Shown here in pieces: positions 42,110-51,546 of a stretch of DNA of 64,000 nt. The stretch comes from Prorocentrum cordatum (lineage: Eukaryota > Sar > Dinophyceae > Prorocentrales > Prorocentraceae), in NCBI GenBank assembly GCA_963575745.1, contig CAUYUJ010001758.1, positions 220,175-284,174 of the forward strand, written 5' to 3'. The stretch's first letter is position 1. Every line of letters starts with the position of its first letter. Made by a program: the position numbers and the translations under genes. The notes under the pieces were generated by a model. The model searched no databases. It saw nothing but the letters and a program-made list of their open reading frames with translations, and had not been told where the DNA came from.

Positions 42110-42303
42110 AAGAAGAAAAAGGGCATACATCAGAAACTTTTGGCGCTCCGCGCACATTTCTTGGATCGGCGTATGGGCCCCCCCGGCGGCGCCTCCGGAG
42201 CCGCCACTGGCGCGCTCCGCGCGCCAGGGAGGGGGGTCCAGCGCAGTTCAAGAAATCTGCGCGGAGCGCCAAAGCTTTATGTTTATGTCGGTGCTTCTTT
42301 TTC
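42110..42303. mobile_element. Family A foldback element, copy 1
   Basis: ttttggcgctccgcgcacat and ttcttggatcggcgtatggg on the left face agaaatctgcgcggagcgcc-aaa and tttatgtttatgtcgg on the right, as imperfect inverted arms. The loop has ctggcgcgctccgcgcgccag. The same design, better preserved, is at 49069-49264. Confidence 0.7.
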
Positions 42304-42360
42304 TGCTCGTCGGCGCCTTCCTTCGGCCACGCGCAGAAGTTGGTAGGGGGAGGGGGGAAT

Positions 42361-42455
42361 GCTTCTTAGAGGGAGGCTTCTTCTCAGAAGGCGCAGGCCT
42401 TGCCTGTAGATGCAGGGCCGGCGTCTTCGAAGAAGCAGCCCCCTTCTGAGAAGCC
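42361..42455. mobile_element. Family B foldback element, copy 2
   Basis: gcttcttagagggaggcttc, ttctcagaaggcgcaggcc, ttgcctgtagatgcaggg, ccggcgtcttcgaagaagca and ttctgagaagcctt. It follows family A directly, as copy 3 does. Confidence 0.75.
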
Positions 42456-42691
42456 TTCCCCCCTCCCCCCCGCTGCGCGCGGCCAATTGTTGGGTCGCCA
42501 GGGAGGCCTTCGTCGCCACGGCTGGGTTCGCCTCAAAGTTTTGGGCCGGACGCGCCCTGGGAGGGGCCCCAGCAGCAGTTAGCGGCGTGGGCGTTATTTT
42601 CCCTGATCTTGTTTCGCCCGAGGGTTCTCACGGAAGTAGAATCAAAGCAGTAGAAGAGTCTCACAGTCTCGGCCCGAGGCCGGCTACATTC

Positions 42692-42922
42692 GAGGCCTCC
42701 TAGATGGGGATCGGAGTAGATCGGGTCGGAGGATCGCGCCACATCGCCGATGCATCGCCGATGCGGCTCGATGTGCAGCCCGATTTGCTTCATGTCGACG
42801 TCGCCGATGCATCGCCGACGTCGACGCTGCATCGCTGGGGCATCGCCGATGCATCGCCGATGTATCGGCGATGCGGCGCGATCCTCTGACCCCATCTGCT
42901 CCGACCCCATCTAGGAGGCCTC
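42692..42922. mobile_element. Family I inverted-repeat element with CATCGCCGATG core
   Basis: gaggcctcctagatgggg at 42692 and its complement ending at 42922. The arms run about 55-60 bases through gaggatcgcgcc with a handful of changes. The interior is made of catcgccgatgcatcgccga palindromic words. Only one copy is seen. Confidence 0.8.
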
Positions 42923-43396
42923 TGATATCTGCTCTGGGCGGCCACGATGCTCTGGAGCAAAAGCGCGGAGGTGCAAACCTGCCCGCGCTCTCACCCCCTG
43001 TCCCCGCTGTGTCCTTCCGAGGGGTCCCCAGGAACACTTAGTATGTCGGGATGGCACGTCTTCGCCGGCCGACCTCCCGCTCCTCGACCCGCCCCCGAGC
43101 CTCTGCTGCGATTGGCCAGGGTGCTCAGGCGGAGGTGACTTTTGGCGACGCCGAAGAACGGGCGTACGCTTCCCGCGCAAGGTCGCGCGTTGAGCGATCT
43201 GTCTTCCACGGCGCGGCGTGCCGCGTTGGTGGCCTGCGTCGGCCACACCTCGTAGTCGTGAGGTCACTCTGCAGTTTCTCGTGAGACCGCTTGCGTCTCG
43301 TCGCTCGTGTGGTCTCCCCAGGTGCAGCGGCGGGCAGCCGTGGCTGCTCGGGGACAGCCTGTCGGCCACGGTGCTCCTCGAGGTTCTTGGGCGAAC
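42923..43396. other. No clear gene
   Basis: GC-rich mixed sequence, several frames open, none with convincing protein composition. Confidence 0.4.
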
Positions 43397-43565
43397 GGCA
43401 TATCCGTACCCGCGGCCTCGCGGGCTGGGCTCCTGGGCCTCGACCCCGCGGACACGGGGTGTTTCTTCGCGGCTGCCCCGCGCGGAACGCACATCCGTGC
43501 GACCGCCCATCCGCGGGATCGCGCCCAGAATCCCGACCGCGAGGGCGCGGATACCCGTCGGTCGT
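43397..43565. mobile_element. Family K foldback element, copy 2
   Basis: tatccgtacccgcggcctcg, ggcctcgaccccgcggacac, then gcgggatcgcgcccagaatc and gagggcgcggatacccg. The ends are partly complementary (tatccg and cggata). Confidence 0.7.
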
Positions 43566-43842
43566 TGAAAGCATGTTTTGGGGATCTTCGGATCCCAATC
43601 CACTTCAGGGGCGGGCGAGAGCCCGATCTGCTTCCAGCGCCTTCCTGCTTCGTGTTCCGACCCGCTCTTCTTCCCTGCCACTCCTGCACTGTGGCTCGAT
43701 CCGCTGCAGTGGTGCACCCGCTCAGTGAGCTCTTCCGCCGGCGCAGTTGCTCTGCCCAGCCGCCGACGCAGAACAAACAAACATAAGAAGTTCCCGCCCA
43801 CCTCTTCCGACCCGACGAGGGTCTGCTCGCCGCTCCTGGGAG

Positions 43843-43986
43843 GTGGACCTGCGCCCGGGCGCGGGCAGCCTGGCCATCTCCGTGGGGAGCGGGCGCTCCG
43901 CCGCGCCCGCGGTGGTGGCCGCGCCCATGCTGCTGGCCGAGGGGCCGCCCTGGCTGCCGGCGGTGTGCCTCACCGCCGAGGGGCAG
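43843..43986 (+). CDS. Exon candidate, 48 codons, weak SPRY-like end
   Basis: Acceptor gctcctgggag|gtg. It reads VDLRPGAGSLAISVGSGRSA, APAVVAAPMLLAEGPPWLPA and VCLTAEGQ. The pattern of vDlxxGxlxfsV, then an aliphatic strand, then GPPWLPAVCL resembles the last strands of a SPRY domain (…GPxxyPAVSL). This is an impression only. The donor would be GA (cag|gatcct) before a CTC microsatellite. Confidence 0.5.
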
Positions 43987-43989
43987 GAT

Positions 43990-44355
43990 CCTCGCTCCTC
44001 CCTCCTCGCCTCCTCCTCCCTCCTCCTCCTCCTCCCTTCCTTCCCCCTCCTCCTCCTTCTCCCCTCCTCCTCTCTCCTCCCTCCTCCTCCTCCTCTCCTC
44101 CTCCTCCTCCTCCTCCTCCTCCTCCCTCCCTCCCTCTCCCTCCTCCCTCCTCCCTCCTCCTCCCTCCTCCTCTCCTCCTCCTCCCTCCCTCCTCCTCCTC
44201 CTCCCTCCCTCCTCCTCCTCCTCCCTCCTCCTCTCCTCCTCCTCCCTCCCTCCTCCTCCTTCCCTCCTCCTTCTCCCCTCCTCCTCCGCCTCCTCCTCCT
44301 CCTCCTCCTCCTCCTCCTCCTCCTCCTCCTCCTCCTCCTCCTCCTCCTATACGCC
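43990..44355. repeat. (CTC)n / (CCT)n microsatellite
   Basis: About 365 bases, pure pyrimidine. Confidence 0.97.
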
Positions 44356-44394
44356 TCTTCCTCCTCCTGGCGAGGCGTCCTGGCTGGCCTGTAG

Positions 44395-44575
44395 GCCCAC
44401 CGAAGAATGTCCCAACAACCGATTGCGGTCTGCACGACATGTCCTTGGAACATGCATGGCTGAGACGGTCTCTTTTTTAACACATCGGGCCTACGTTCTG
44501 AGGACATTTTGCTCCTGTTCTCAGAACATTCTTGGCTTCTAAGACGGTCGGTCCCTGCTCAAAGCCGAGCGACCC
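44395..44575 (+). repeat. Family F interspersed repeat, copy 3
   Basis: gcccaccgaagaatgtccca, atgcatggctgagacggtct, acatcgggcctacgttctga and gacggtcggtccctgctcaa. Confidence 0.75.
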
Positions 44576-44761
44576 AGAATGTCGGGGCCGTCTGCGCCGA
44601 CATTGGCGCGCAGGCTGCCTGCGAAAGGTCTCGCGTGAGCGCCCTCGTCTGCAGTGTGGCGCGCCGCGCGAGCGGCCCGCGCAAGCCGCCGCGTGAGGTC
44701 GCTGTGCCATCTCGTGCAAGGCCCGTTCCTTGTTCTCGCTCAGCTGTCGAAGAAGAGCGCA

Positions 44762-44844
44762 CGGCATAAACATACATGTTCGACGGGGGTCCGGCGCAGA
44801 CCCCAGAAATCCGTGCGGACCGTCGGGAGGTTATGTTTATGCCG
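44762..44844. mobile_element. Family A foldback element, copy 2 (short)
   Basis: cggcataaacatacatgttc on the left and ggttatgtttatgccg on the right, with gaccccagaaatccgtgcgg between. It shares the gcataaacat terminus and the agaaatccg.gcgga core with copies 1 and 3. Confidence 0.7.
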
Positions 44845-44930
44845 TTTTCTCTTCCTCTGGGATGAGTCTCGGGTGCCCCGCCGCTCGGTGGATCGGCGAC
44901 GCGCAGACTGGGGTATGGGGGAGAGGGGAA

Positions 44931-45028
44931 GGCTTCTTAGAAGCACCCCTGCTTTTCAGAAGGCGCGGGCCCTTTCTATAGATACGGGGCCGGCGCCTTC
45001 TAGGAACCAGCCTCGTTCCAAGAAACTT
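44931..45028. mobile_element. Family B foldback element, copy 3
   Basis: ggcttcttagaagcacccct, cttttcagaaggcgcggg, ctatagatacggggccggcg, ccttctaggaacc and gttccaagaaactt. As at 42361, it lies about 90 bases after family A, with similar spacer words (ctcggtggatcggcg, acgcgcaga, gggggaga). Confidence 0.75.
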
Positions 45029-45179
45029 ATCCCCTCTCCCCCTTGTGCGCGCCGCCAGTGTCAGGAGGGAAAAAACACGCAAACACAATTCTAGACGCTT
45101 CGCGTAACCGTTCAGCCCATCCAGAAACGATGCCCAGAAGAATTGCCTCGATAAGGGAAGTGGGCAGCACGCAGAGGAA

Positions 45180-46075
45180 GGGTCCCCCAATGGAGGCCTC
45201 TTGGAGCTTCTTGGGGGCCTGTTGGCGGTCCCAGACGCCTCTTGGAGCGTCTTGGGTGCCTCGGAGAGCTGCTTGGGGCCTCTTGGGGGTCTCTTGGGAG
45301 CCTATTGGAGGCCTCTTGGGCGCCTGTTGGGGCCTCCTGGGCGCCTCTTGGGGCCCTCTTGAAGCGCTCTTGGGATCCTTTGGAGCGCTCGTGGGGCCGT
45401 CTTGGGCCTTCTTGGAGCCATCTTGAAGCCTCGGATGGCGATCGGAAGCGAACAGGCGAGAAAGCCACAAACATTGATTTTCCCATGGTTTTGGAAGGAT
45501 TTTGGCCTCTTCGGGGCCTCCTGGGGGAGCTCTTTGGCCACTTGGAGCCGTCTTGGAGCGGTCTTGGGCTGTCTTGGAACATCGTGGGGGCCATCTTGAG
45601 GCATCTTGGGATATCTTGAGCCATCTTGGAGGTCATCTTGGGCTCTCCCAGGCGCTCTCGGAGTCATCTGAAGCAGTGCCCCCCCCCAGGAGGCCAAGAT
45701 GTGGCCAAAACCTAAGTCAAATCAATGATTTTGGCATTCTCGTCGAGGCCTCTTGGAGCGTCTTGGGTGCCTCTGGGTGGCTTCTTGGGGCCTCTGGGGG
45801 GCCTCTGGGGAGCCTCTTGGGGGCCTCCTGGGGGCCTCTTCGGGGCTTCTTGGGGCCACATGGGGCCATCTTGGGGCCATCTCGGGGCATCTTGGGCCGG
45901 CCTCCTGGGCGCCTCTTGGGGCCATCTTGGAGGAGATCGATCACAGGAGGGGGGTCTGCATTAGCCTCCCCCCCTCAGGAGGCCAAAGTGGGGCCCAAAC
46001 CCTAGTAAAGCCAATGATTTTGGCTTCCTCGCCGAGGCCGTTTTGGACGCTCCAACGCGTCGCGAACCCCCCCGT
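45180..46075. repeat. CTTGGGGCCTCTTGG minisatellite with about 260-base superperiod
   Basis: Degenerate 18-22-base units. The landmark aatgattttggc-ttctcg-cgagg occurs near 45722 and 46012, with a related piece at 45475. The open frames (Leu/Gly/Trp or Pro/Arg/Gln-rich) are repeat artefacts. Confidence 0.8.
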
Positions 46076-46239
46076 CCAGGTCCAGGGGAGGCGGTAGGGG
46101 GAGGGGTGGGTCAAGACGCCCTCCCCGCCCGCAAGCCGTCTCGCTCACTCCCACCCGCCCGCCCAACACATACGTAACACCCGAGCCTGGCCCGAGCCGC
46201 AGCATATTCAGCAGTCGTCTTTGGATGGGCAGCTACTGG

Positions 46240-46381
46240 GGGCCAATCCGCCGCCGCCGCCGCCGCCGCCGCCTCCGCCGCCGCCGCCGCCGCCCGCCGC
46301 CGCCGCCGCTTTCCGCCGCCGCCAGCCGTCGCCGCCGCCGCTATCCGCCGCTGTCCCGCCGCCCGCGCCGCCGCCGCCGCC

Positions 46382-46416
<35 letters not shown>

Positions 46417-46505
46417 CCCGCCGCCGCCGCCGCCACCGCCGCCGCCACCGCCGCAGCCGCCGCAGCCGCTGCCCCCGCCGCAGCCGCCGCAGCCGCCGCC
46501 GCCAA
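46240..46505. repeat. (CCG)n microsatellite
   Basis: About 265 bases of gcc/ccg triplets: Pro, Ala or Arg runs in every frame. Confidence 0.97.
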
Positions 46506-46700
46506 GTGTACTTTGTATTGTTTTTTGGCAGGGATGGTGGGGGGAGGCCACATCGGGTTCGCTGCGCATGCTCAGAATTTGGAGGCAGAGTGTGTGTTGT
46601 ATTGTTTTTTACTAGGGATGGTTGGGGGGTGCCCTCATTGACTCGGGTTGGCTACCAGTCGCCTGGGGGGGAGTGTATATTTTATATGAATAGGGAACAA
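46506..46700. repeat. Short tandem repeat, about 85-base unit, 2.3 copies
   Basis: gtattgttttttggcaggga and gtattgttttttactaggga start comparable units near 46516 and 46598; a third partial unit starts at 46673 (gtgtatattttat). Confidence 0.6.
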
Positions 46701-46905
46701 TGTAAAGCCCTTCCCCGAAGGGGACGAAGGGAGGTTTGAAGAGGAAACTCCCTAAACCACCTACTCCCAGAGGGCCTGGCAGGGCCACAGAAAGGCTGTG
46801 GAGGACGATCCATACAGAGGAAGCGCGTCGCCAAACAATTTTCGGCTGTCTGAGGCATGCCTGAAACATGTTTTAAGCATGTAAGCAACATGTTTTAAAC
46901 ATGTT

Positions 46906-47071
46906 TCGGGCGAAGAGAACTATGCACATGCACCGATCCTGGCAAGGCCCATCCTAGACCAAGGATCGGTGCACATGCCTTCCTGGCCAAGGCGGGAGGG
47001 CGTATGCACCGATCCTGGGCTCAGGATGAGCCTGGCCAGAATCGGTGTATGTGCATAGTTCTCTTTCCTCC
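46906..47071 (+). mobile_element. Family C inverted-repeat element, copy 2
   Basis: cgggcgaagagaactatgca at the left and gcatagttctctttcctcc at the right, closely similar to the element at 26623-26795 over its whole length. It sits among catgtttta palindromes, not between exons that I can see. Confidence 0.8.
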
Positions 47072-47444
47072 TAATGTTTAGAACACGTTTCCTACATTCG
47101 AAACACATTTTTAAATTCATCGATCGGGCTGTTCGGGTGCCCATTGTCGTGGCATCCACAACAGAGGGGCGGATCACTATCGACAGGCCCCCGGGCCCTG
47201 GAGAGCGGCCGCGGGCGAGGCCGGCGTGCCGTGGGCGGCGGGCGTCCCCGACCTTCGGGAGGGCCAGCGAATATCAATCAGGAGGAAAAGAAACACACAG
47301 ACACAATTAATCGTGGATTCCCAGGAAAATATTGGAAAATACAGAAAGTGGGGGGGAAGACAAAAACGAAGAGACATGGGAAAATATGGTGAATCCTGTT
47401 ATCTGTGTGTATTTATTTGTGTGTCCTAGGGCCCCTTCAATCAA

Positions 47445-47890
47445 GCAGTGGCGAAGCGTCCTGGTTCGCCTATAGCCCCACCAAAGAATGTACCAGGAGC
47501 CGTTTGTGGCTTGCACGAAGTGTTCTTATCTGGACTCCCGAAATGGGTACTGAAAGAATGGGTACTATGCCCAACAGCAGTTCCTGTTCATTCTGAACAG
47601 GACTCGCTGTCCGCGCCGCCGCGGCCTGTGTCCATTCGAGACAGGAGGCCGCCCGCCCAACAGCGGCCGCTGTTGGTTTGGGACAACATTTGTTGATGGG
47701 CGAAATACCCATTCTTTCGGTACCCATTTCGGGCGTCCAAATCTTAGAACATTTCTGGCTGGGACTGTCTTGTTTTAGCACGTCGGGTTGATGTCCTAAG
47801 AAAATGGTTCTTGGCATTTGAACCTTTTTTGGGTTCTAAGAACATTTGGTGGTAGGACTATTAGGAATGCTGGGACGGTCGGTCCCTGCT
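47445..47890 (+). repeat. Family F repeat, copy 4, split by a family E insertion
   Basis: The left part (gcagtggcgaagcgtcctgg, ccccaccaaagaatgtacca) runs to 47531. The family E element fills 47532-47739. The right part resumes with gaacatttctggctgggact and ends gggacggtcggtccctgctc. Confidence 0.75.
47532..47739. mobile_element. Family E inverted-repeat element, copy 2
   Basis: ggactcccgaaatgggtact at the left and gtacccatttcgggcgtcc at the right. Arms of about 35 bases through gaaagaatgggta. The body is nearly identical to copy 1. Confidence 0.85.
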
Positions 47891-48028
47891 CAAAAATAGC
47901 ACCAGGACCCCTCGACCTCTAAGTCCAAGTCGCTGTTCCCAGCAGTCCAAAGCAGTCTATAGAGTCGAGGTCTCTGGAGGGCCATTCAAGCAGCCCTTTG
48001 GAAGGTGATCGCTTTCTTATGCATTGTT

Positions 48029-48385
48029 TTGCCGATCGGCGCTGGCCCTTGCAGATCTTGCTTGTTTTGGGCGCCTGTTTCGAGCACGTGGGGTCTCCCC
48101 TAGAGGACGCACTGTTGCAACCAGTCGCAATGAGCAGAGGTCTGGAGCCAGACCCTCCCCCCCCCCTTCCTCGACTACACGTAAGAGTGACCCTTCGCCG
48201 GAGTGACCTTTGGTGCGTGCCCATGGGGGTCCCCGATCGCCGAACGCGAGGCGGCAGTGGCGCCCTGCGCGCTCGCGTTTGGCCCCCCCCCGCGGCCCCC
48301 CGAAAGCCGCGCACCAAAGGTCACTCTTACCCAGGGTCACTCTTACGTGTAGCCCCTTCCGCCCAGTGCCGAAACGCCGCACAAG
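48029..48385 (+). repeat. Family G repeat, copy 4, split by a MITE
   Basis: The G body runs to the C-rich segment ending ccccttcc at 48170 and resumes with ccccttccgcccagtgccga at 48353. The gap is the family Q element. Confidence 0.8.
48171..48352. mobile_element. Family Q MITE with 43-base terminal inverted repeats, nested in family G
   Basis: Arm 48175-48217 (ctacacgtaagagtgaccct, six changed bases, gagtgacctttggtgcg) matches the complement of 48310-48352 at 37 of 43 positions. ccccttcc lies on both sides (48163-48170 and 48353-48360) and may be an 8-base target duplication, with tcga unexplained at the left. No ORF; the centre is GC-rich. Confidence 0.85.
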
Positions 48386-49068
48386 GAGATGTGCACAGGC
48401 TCCGGGGCGTGCCCCCTCTCCTGCAGGAGGCCCGGATCCTGGACTTCCACGTCTCCGTGGACCTGTAGCGGCCTGCGCCCCGGCCATGCCGGGTGCCCCG
48501 CGTGCTTCGGGGGCGGCAAAGAGGGGGGTGATGACTAGGGGGGGGGATATCATGTCATGGCGTGGGCCATGATATTTCCCCAGAGTTCATGGCGCCTCTT
48601 CTTACTTCCTTACGTCCCTGGCCCCCCCGCTGGGCCGCGCACATGCCGCCGGTCATGATTTGCACCATCCCCCTCTTGGCCGCTCCCGAGTGTTTTTTTA
48701 TTGTTCACCGAGCGCGTTCCACCACTCGCAGTGTGCCTATTCGCAAACGTCGGAAAGAACACACAGTTGCCTACACAGAGTTGTCTCGACGTAATTTTCC
48801 GTAGATCCCCCGCTGCGAAGCCAGGCCATTTGCCAGTGTGCCTGTTCTGCAAGTAGTGGAAAGCGCTTGTCTAGCTCTAGCCCCTGAGAACCCACGCAGC
48901 GAAAAAGTTGCAACGTCGTACAACATCGCGCCCCGAGCCCCAGACCACACCTTCCTGCGCCATCTTTCGGGCCGGATCGGTCCGTGAGGCTCCCGGGGCC
49001 CGAGCACAGGCGAGAAGACGCCCTGTTCGAACAGGTTGAGACGCCAGGATCTCAGGGGGTGGTGAATA

Positions 49069-49264
49069 GGGGAACAGCAAGTCACATGAACATAAAAACT
49101 CGGAGGTCCGCGCGGATTTCTCGGATCGGCGCTGGGCCCCCCTCCCTGGCGCGCGGAGCGCGCCAGGGGCGGCGCCGGAGGCGCCGCCAGGGGGTCCCCA
49201 GCGCCGATCCGAGAAATCCGCGCGGACCTCCGAGTTTTTATGTTTATGCCACTTGCTGTTCCCC
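49069..49264. mobile_element. Family A foldback element, copy 3 (best preserved)
   Basis: Arms of 68 bases: 49069-49136 (ggggaacagcaagt... aaaaactcggaggtccgcgc... ggcgctggg) and 49197-49264. They are complementary at 65 of 68 positions. The 60-base loop contains two further hairpins (ctggcgcgcggagcgcgccag and ggcggcgccggaggcgccgc). Confidence 0.9.
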
Positions 49265-49459
49265 GAGTGAAGCCTTGAGAGCCAGGAGGGCCCTGCGCGC
49301 GGCGGGCCCCCCCCCCCCCACAGGGCGCGTTCACGGGGCCGAACGGGCCCCGCGCGCGCCCGCTGCATCCGCGGCCGCGCGGGACTGCAGGGAGAGCGGA
49401 AAGGGCGCGTGAGCGCCAGGAGGAGGGGAAGGACCTCCCGACCGAGCCCCCCCCCTCCT

Positions 49460-49620
49460 TTTTTTTGTTCTCTCTCTCTCTCTCTCCTTTTCACTCTCTC
49501 TCTCTCTCTCGCTTCATCTCTTCCTGTTTTTTGTTATGGCTTCATTTCTTTTATGTTTGTGGTCTCTCTCTCTCTCTCTCTCCACATATACAGTTCTCTC
49601 GTTCTCTCTCTCTCTCTCTG

Positions 49621-49659
<39 letters not shown>

Positions 49660-49860
49660 ACCATTATTGTTGTTCTCCCTCTCTCTCTCTCTCCCATCCG
49701 CATTCGTATTCGTACTATCGCTGCTCTCTTTCTTTCTCTATCTCTTTTTTTTCTCTTCTCTCTCTCTCTCTCTTTCTCCCTCCTTGCTCTTTTGGTCTCC
49801 TCTCCCTCTCCCCGTCCCTCTCTGTCGCTGCCTCTCTCTCTCTCTCTCTCTCTCTCTCCC
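49460..49860. repeat. (CT)n microsatellite cluster
   Basis: ctctct runs broken by short unique pieces. CCCTAT/CCCTCG words follow to 50045 and (CTC)n at 50125-50250. The 430-codon frame across it is Ser/Leu/Pro repeat sequence. Confidence 0.95.
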
Positions 49861-50250
49861 CCGAGCTCTGCCTGCCCCGCCCCCCCACCTCCCGCTTCCT
49901 GCCGTCCCGCCCTTCCGTCCCCCTCCCTATCCCTCGCCCTTCCACTCCCCCTCCCTATCCCTCGCCCTTCTCCCTATCCCTATCCCTATCCCTATCCCTC
50001 GCCCTTCCACTCCCCCTCCCTATCCCTCGCCCTTCCACTCCCCCTTCTCTGCCGGGCTCGGGTGGGTTCCCCGTCAAACCTCCGGGGCGCAGCAGGAGAG
50101 GCGAGCATGGCGGCCCTCGAGACGGGGCCCTTCCTTCTCCTCCTGCTCCTCCTCCTCCTCCTCCTCCTCCTCCTCCTCCTCCTCCTCCTCCTCCTCCTCC
50201 TCCTCCTCCTCCCCGTCCTCCTCCTCCTCCTCCTCCTCCTCCTTCTCGCC

Positions 50251-51546
50251 TGCAGGTGCCCCCGCCGACCCCAGAAACTTCCAAGAGCCCCTCCATCCCC
50301 TCGCTTCGTCGCTCCCTCCCAAACAAACCTGCAGCTACGGCGGGGGCATTGGTTACGGAGTGTGCCTGAGAGGCTTCAGACCATGGCGGATTCCTAATCT
50401 GACGAGGGTTGCTGTGATGTCCGTGGTCAAGCCTCCGTTGGTGTTCCACCAGCCTCCAGACCCTGGGCTCCTTTCGGATGCAACTCCTGGGAGGTTACAT
50501 CCTGAATCGGCGCTGGCACATCCCTGGTTGCAAACTGGCATGATCCGACCTGGTCCTGCTTACTCTGGCTGGCTCCCGTCTGCTCCCGCGCACTCCGGCC
50601 TAGTCTCGGGCCGAGTCCAGCCCAGTCCGGCTAAGTGGCCCCTCAACTCTGGCTTCGTCGCCCCCCATCGTTCTGGCGAAGGCATCCGCAGGAGTAGGTA
50701 GTTTCCCGCGTGGGCCTGCTTTCCTTGTTCAGAACAACTTCAGGAAAGCGAAACGATGAGTGAGCTTAAAGTCCTTGTTCAGAACAACTTCAGGAAAGCG
50801 AAACGATGAGTGAGCTTAAAGCAGCCCCTTGGGTCATCGGCGATACTCGCCGTCGTAAGTAAGACGATGGACACGCAGGGCCGTAGCCCATGCCTCACCA
50901 GAGTTTGTTAAAGTGGATCGAGCAGAGATGCGCAAATTTCCTCCTCTTAGCCTCTCTTCGCCTTCTTCCTCGTCCTCTTTTGGGCTGGGTTGCGGATTCC
51001 TCCCCGTCGTCCTGTCCTTTTCCCCACTGCTCAATACCTGCGGTAGTTCCCGATTACGGCCGCCGCTCCGCCGCGTCGTCAGTCGCCGTCGGTCTTCGGC
51101 CGTCGTCGCTTCTAAAAACAAGGAGGATAGGGAATGGGGGAGGCAGGAAGATAGGGGCATGCAGGGGGTCCCTCACATGAATGTGCGCTCGCCCATAATA
51201 CTTTACAAGCTGTAGGATGTGGTGCGACCAGGTTGTATCACATAGGCGTAGGAGTTATTGGGGAAGTATTGCCTTGGTGTCTGTTGGCTGCACAAGCGGT
51301 GCGCCGTGGGCTGTCTTATGCCGTCTTGGGTTGTTTTATGCCGTCTTGGGTTGTTTTATGCTGTCTTATGCCGTCTTGGCTTGTCGACTTTGGGCTGTCT
51401 TATGCCGTCTTGGGTTGTCTTCAGGGCGTCTTTGCTCAGACCGTCTTCGGGCTGTCTTAGGCCGTCTTGGAATCTGCTAGGTTGTCCTGAATTCTCTTCA
51501 TTGGGCCCTCACTGTTCGTACTGTTGCTGATCCCTCCTTCCTCCGT
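50251..51546. other. Non-coding; exact tandem duplication and a TGTCTTATGCCG repeat
   Basis: 50722-50771 and 50772-50821 are identical 50-base copies (tccttgttcagaacaacttc...). 51300-51475 holds degenerate units of cttatgccgtcttgggttgt. Confidence 0.7.

Noticed and set aside
40452-42272. 606-codon minus-strand ORF
   Set aside because: The long Ser run comes from (GAC)n read backwards, and the rest crosses family D and M repeats and plus-strand exons.
41437-42369. 310-codon acidic plus-strand ORF
   Set aside because: Only the first 30 codons are exon-like; the Asp run is a microsatellite and the end reads through the family M repeat.
48984-49412. ORF across the family A foldback as a gene, with the foldback as intron
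   Set aside because: A GT donor (gaacag|gttgag) and an AG acceptor exist on the two sides, but the right-hand side does not look like protein, so the intron reading is not supported enough.
49965-50005. CCCTAT repeats as telomere
   Set aside because: Only a few units, inside C/T-rich repeat DNA, and not the TTTAGGG type expected for dinoflagellates.
49460-50701. 430-codon plus-strand ORF
   Set aside because: It is Ser/Leu/Pro sequence encoded by CT and CTC microsatellites; no mixed-composition core.
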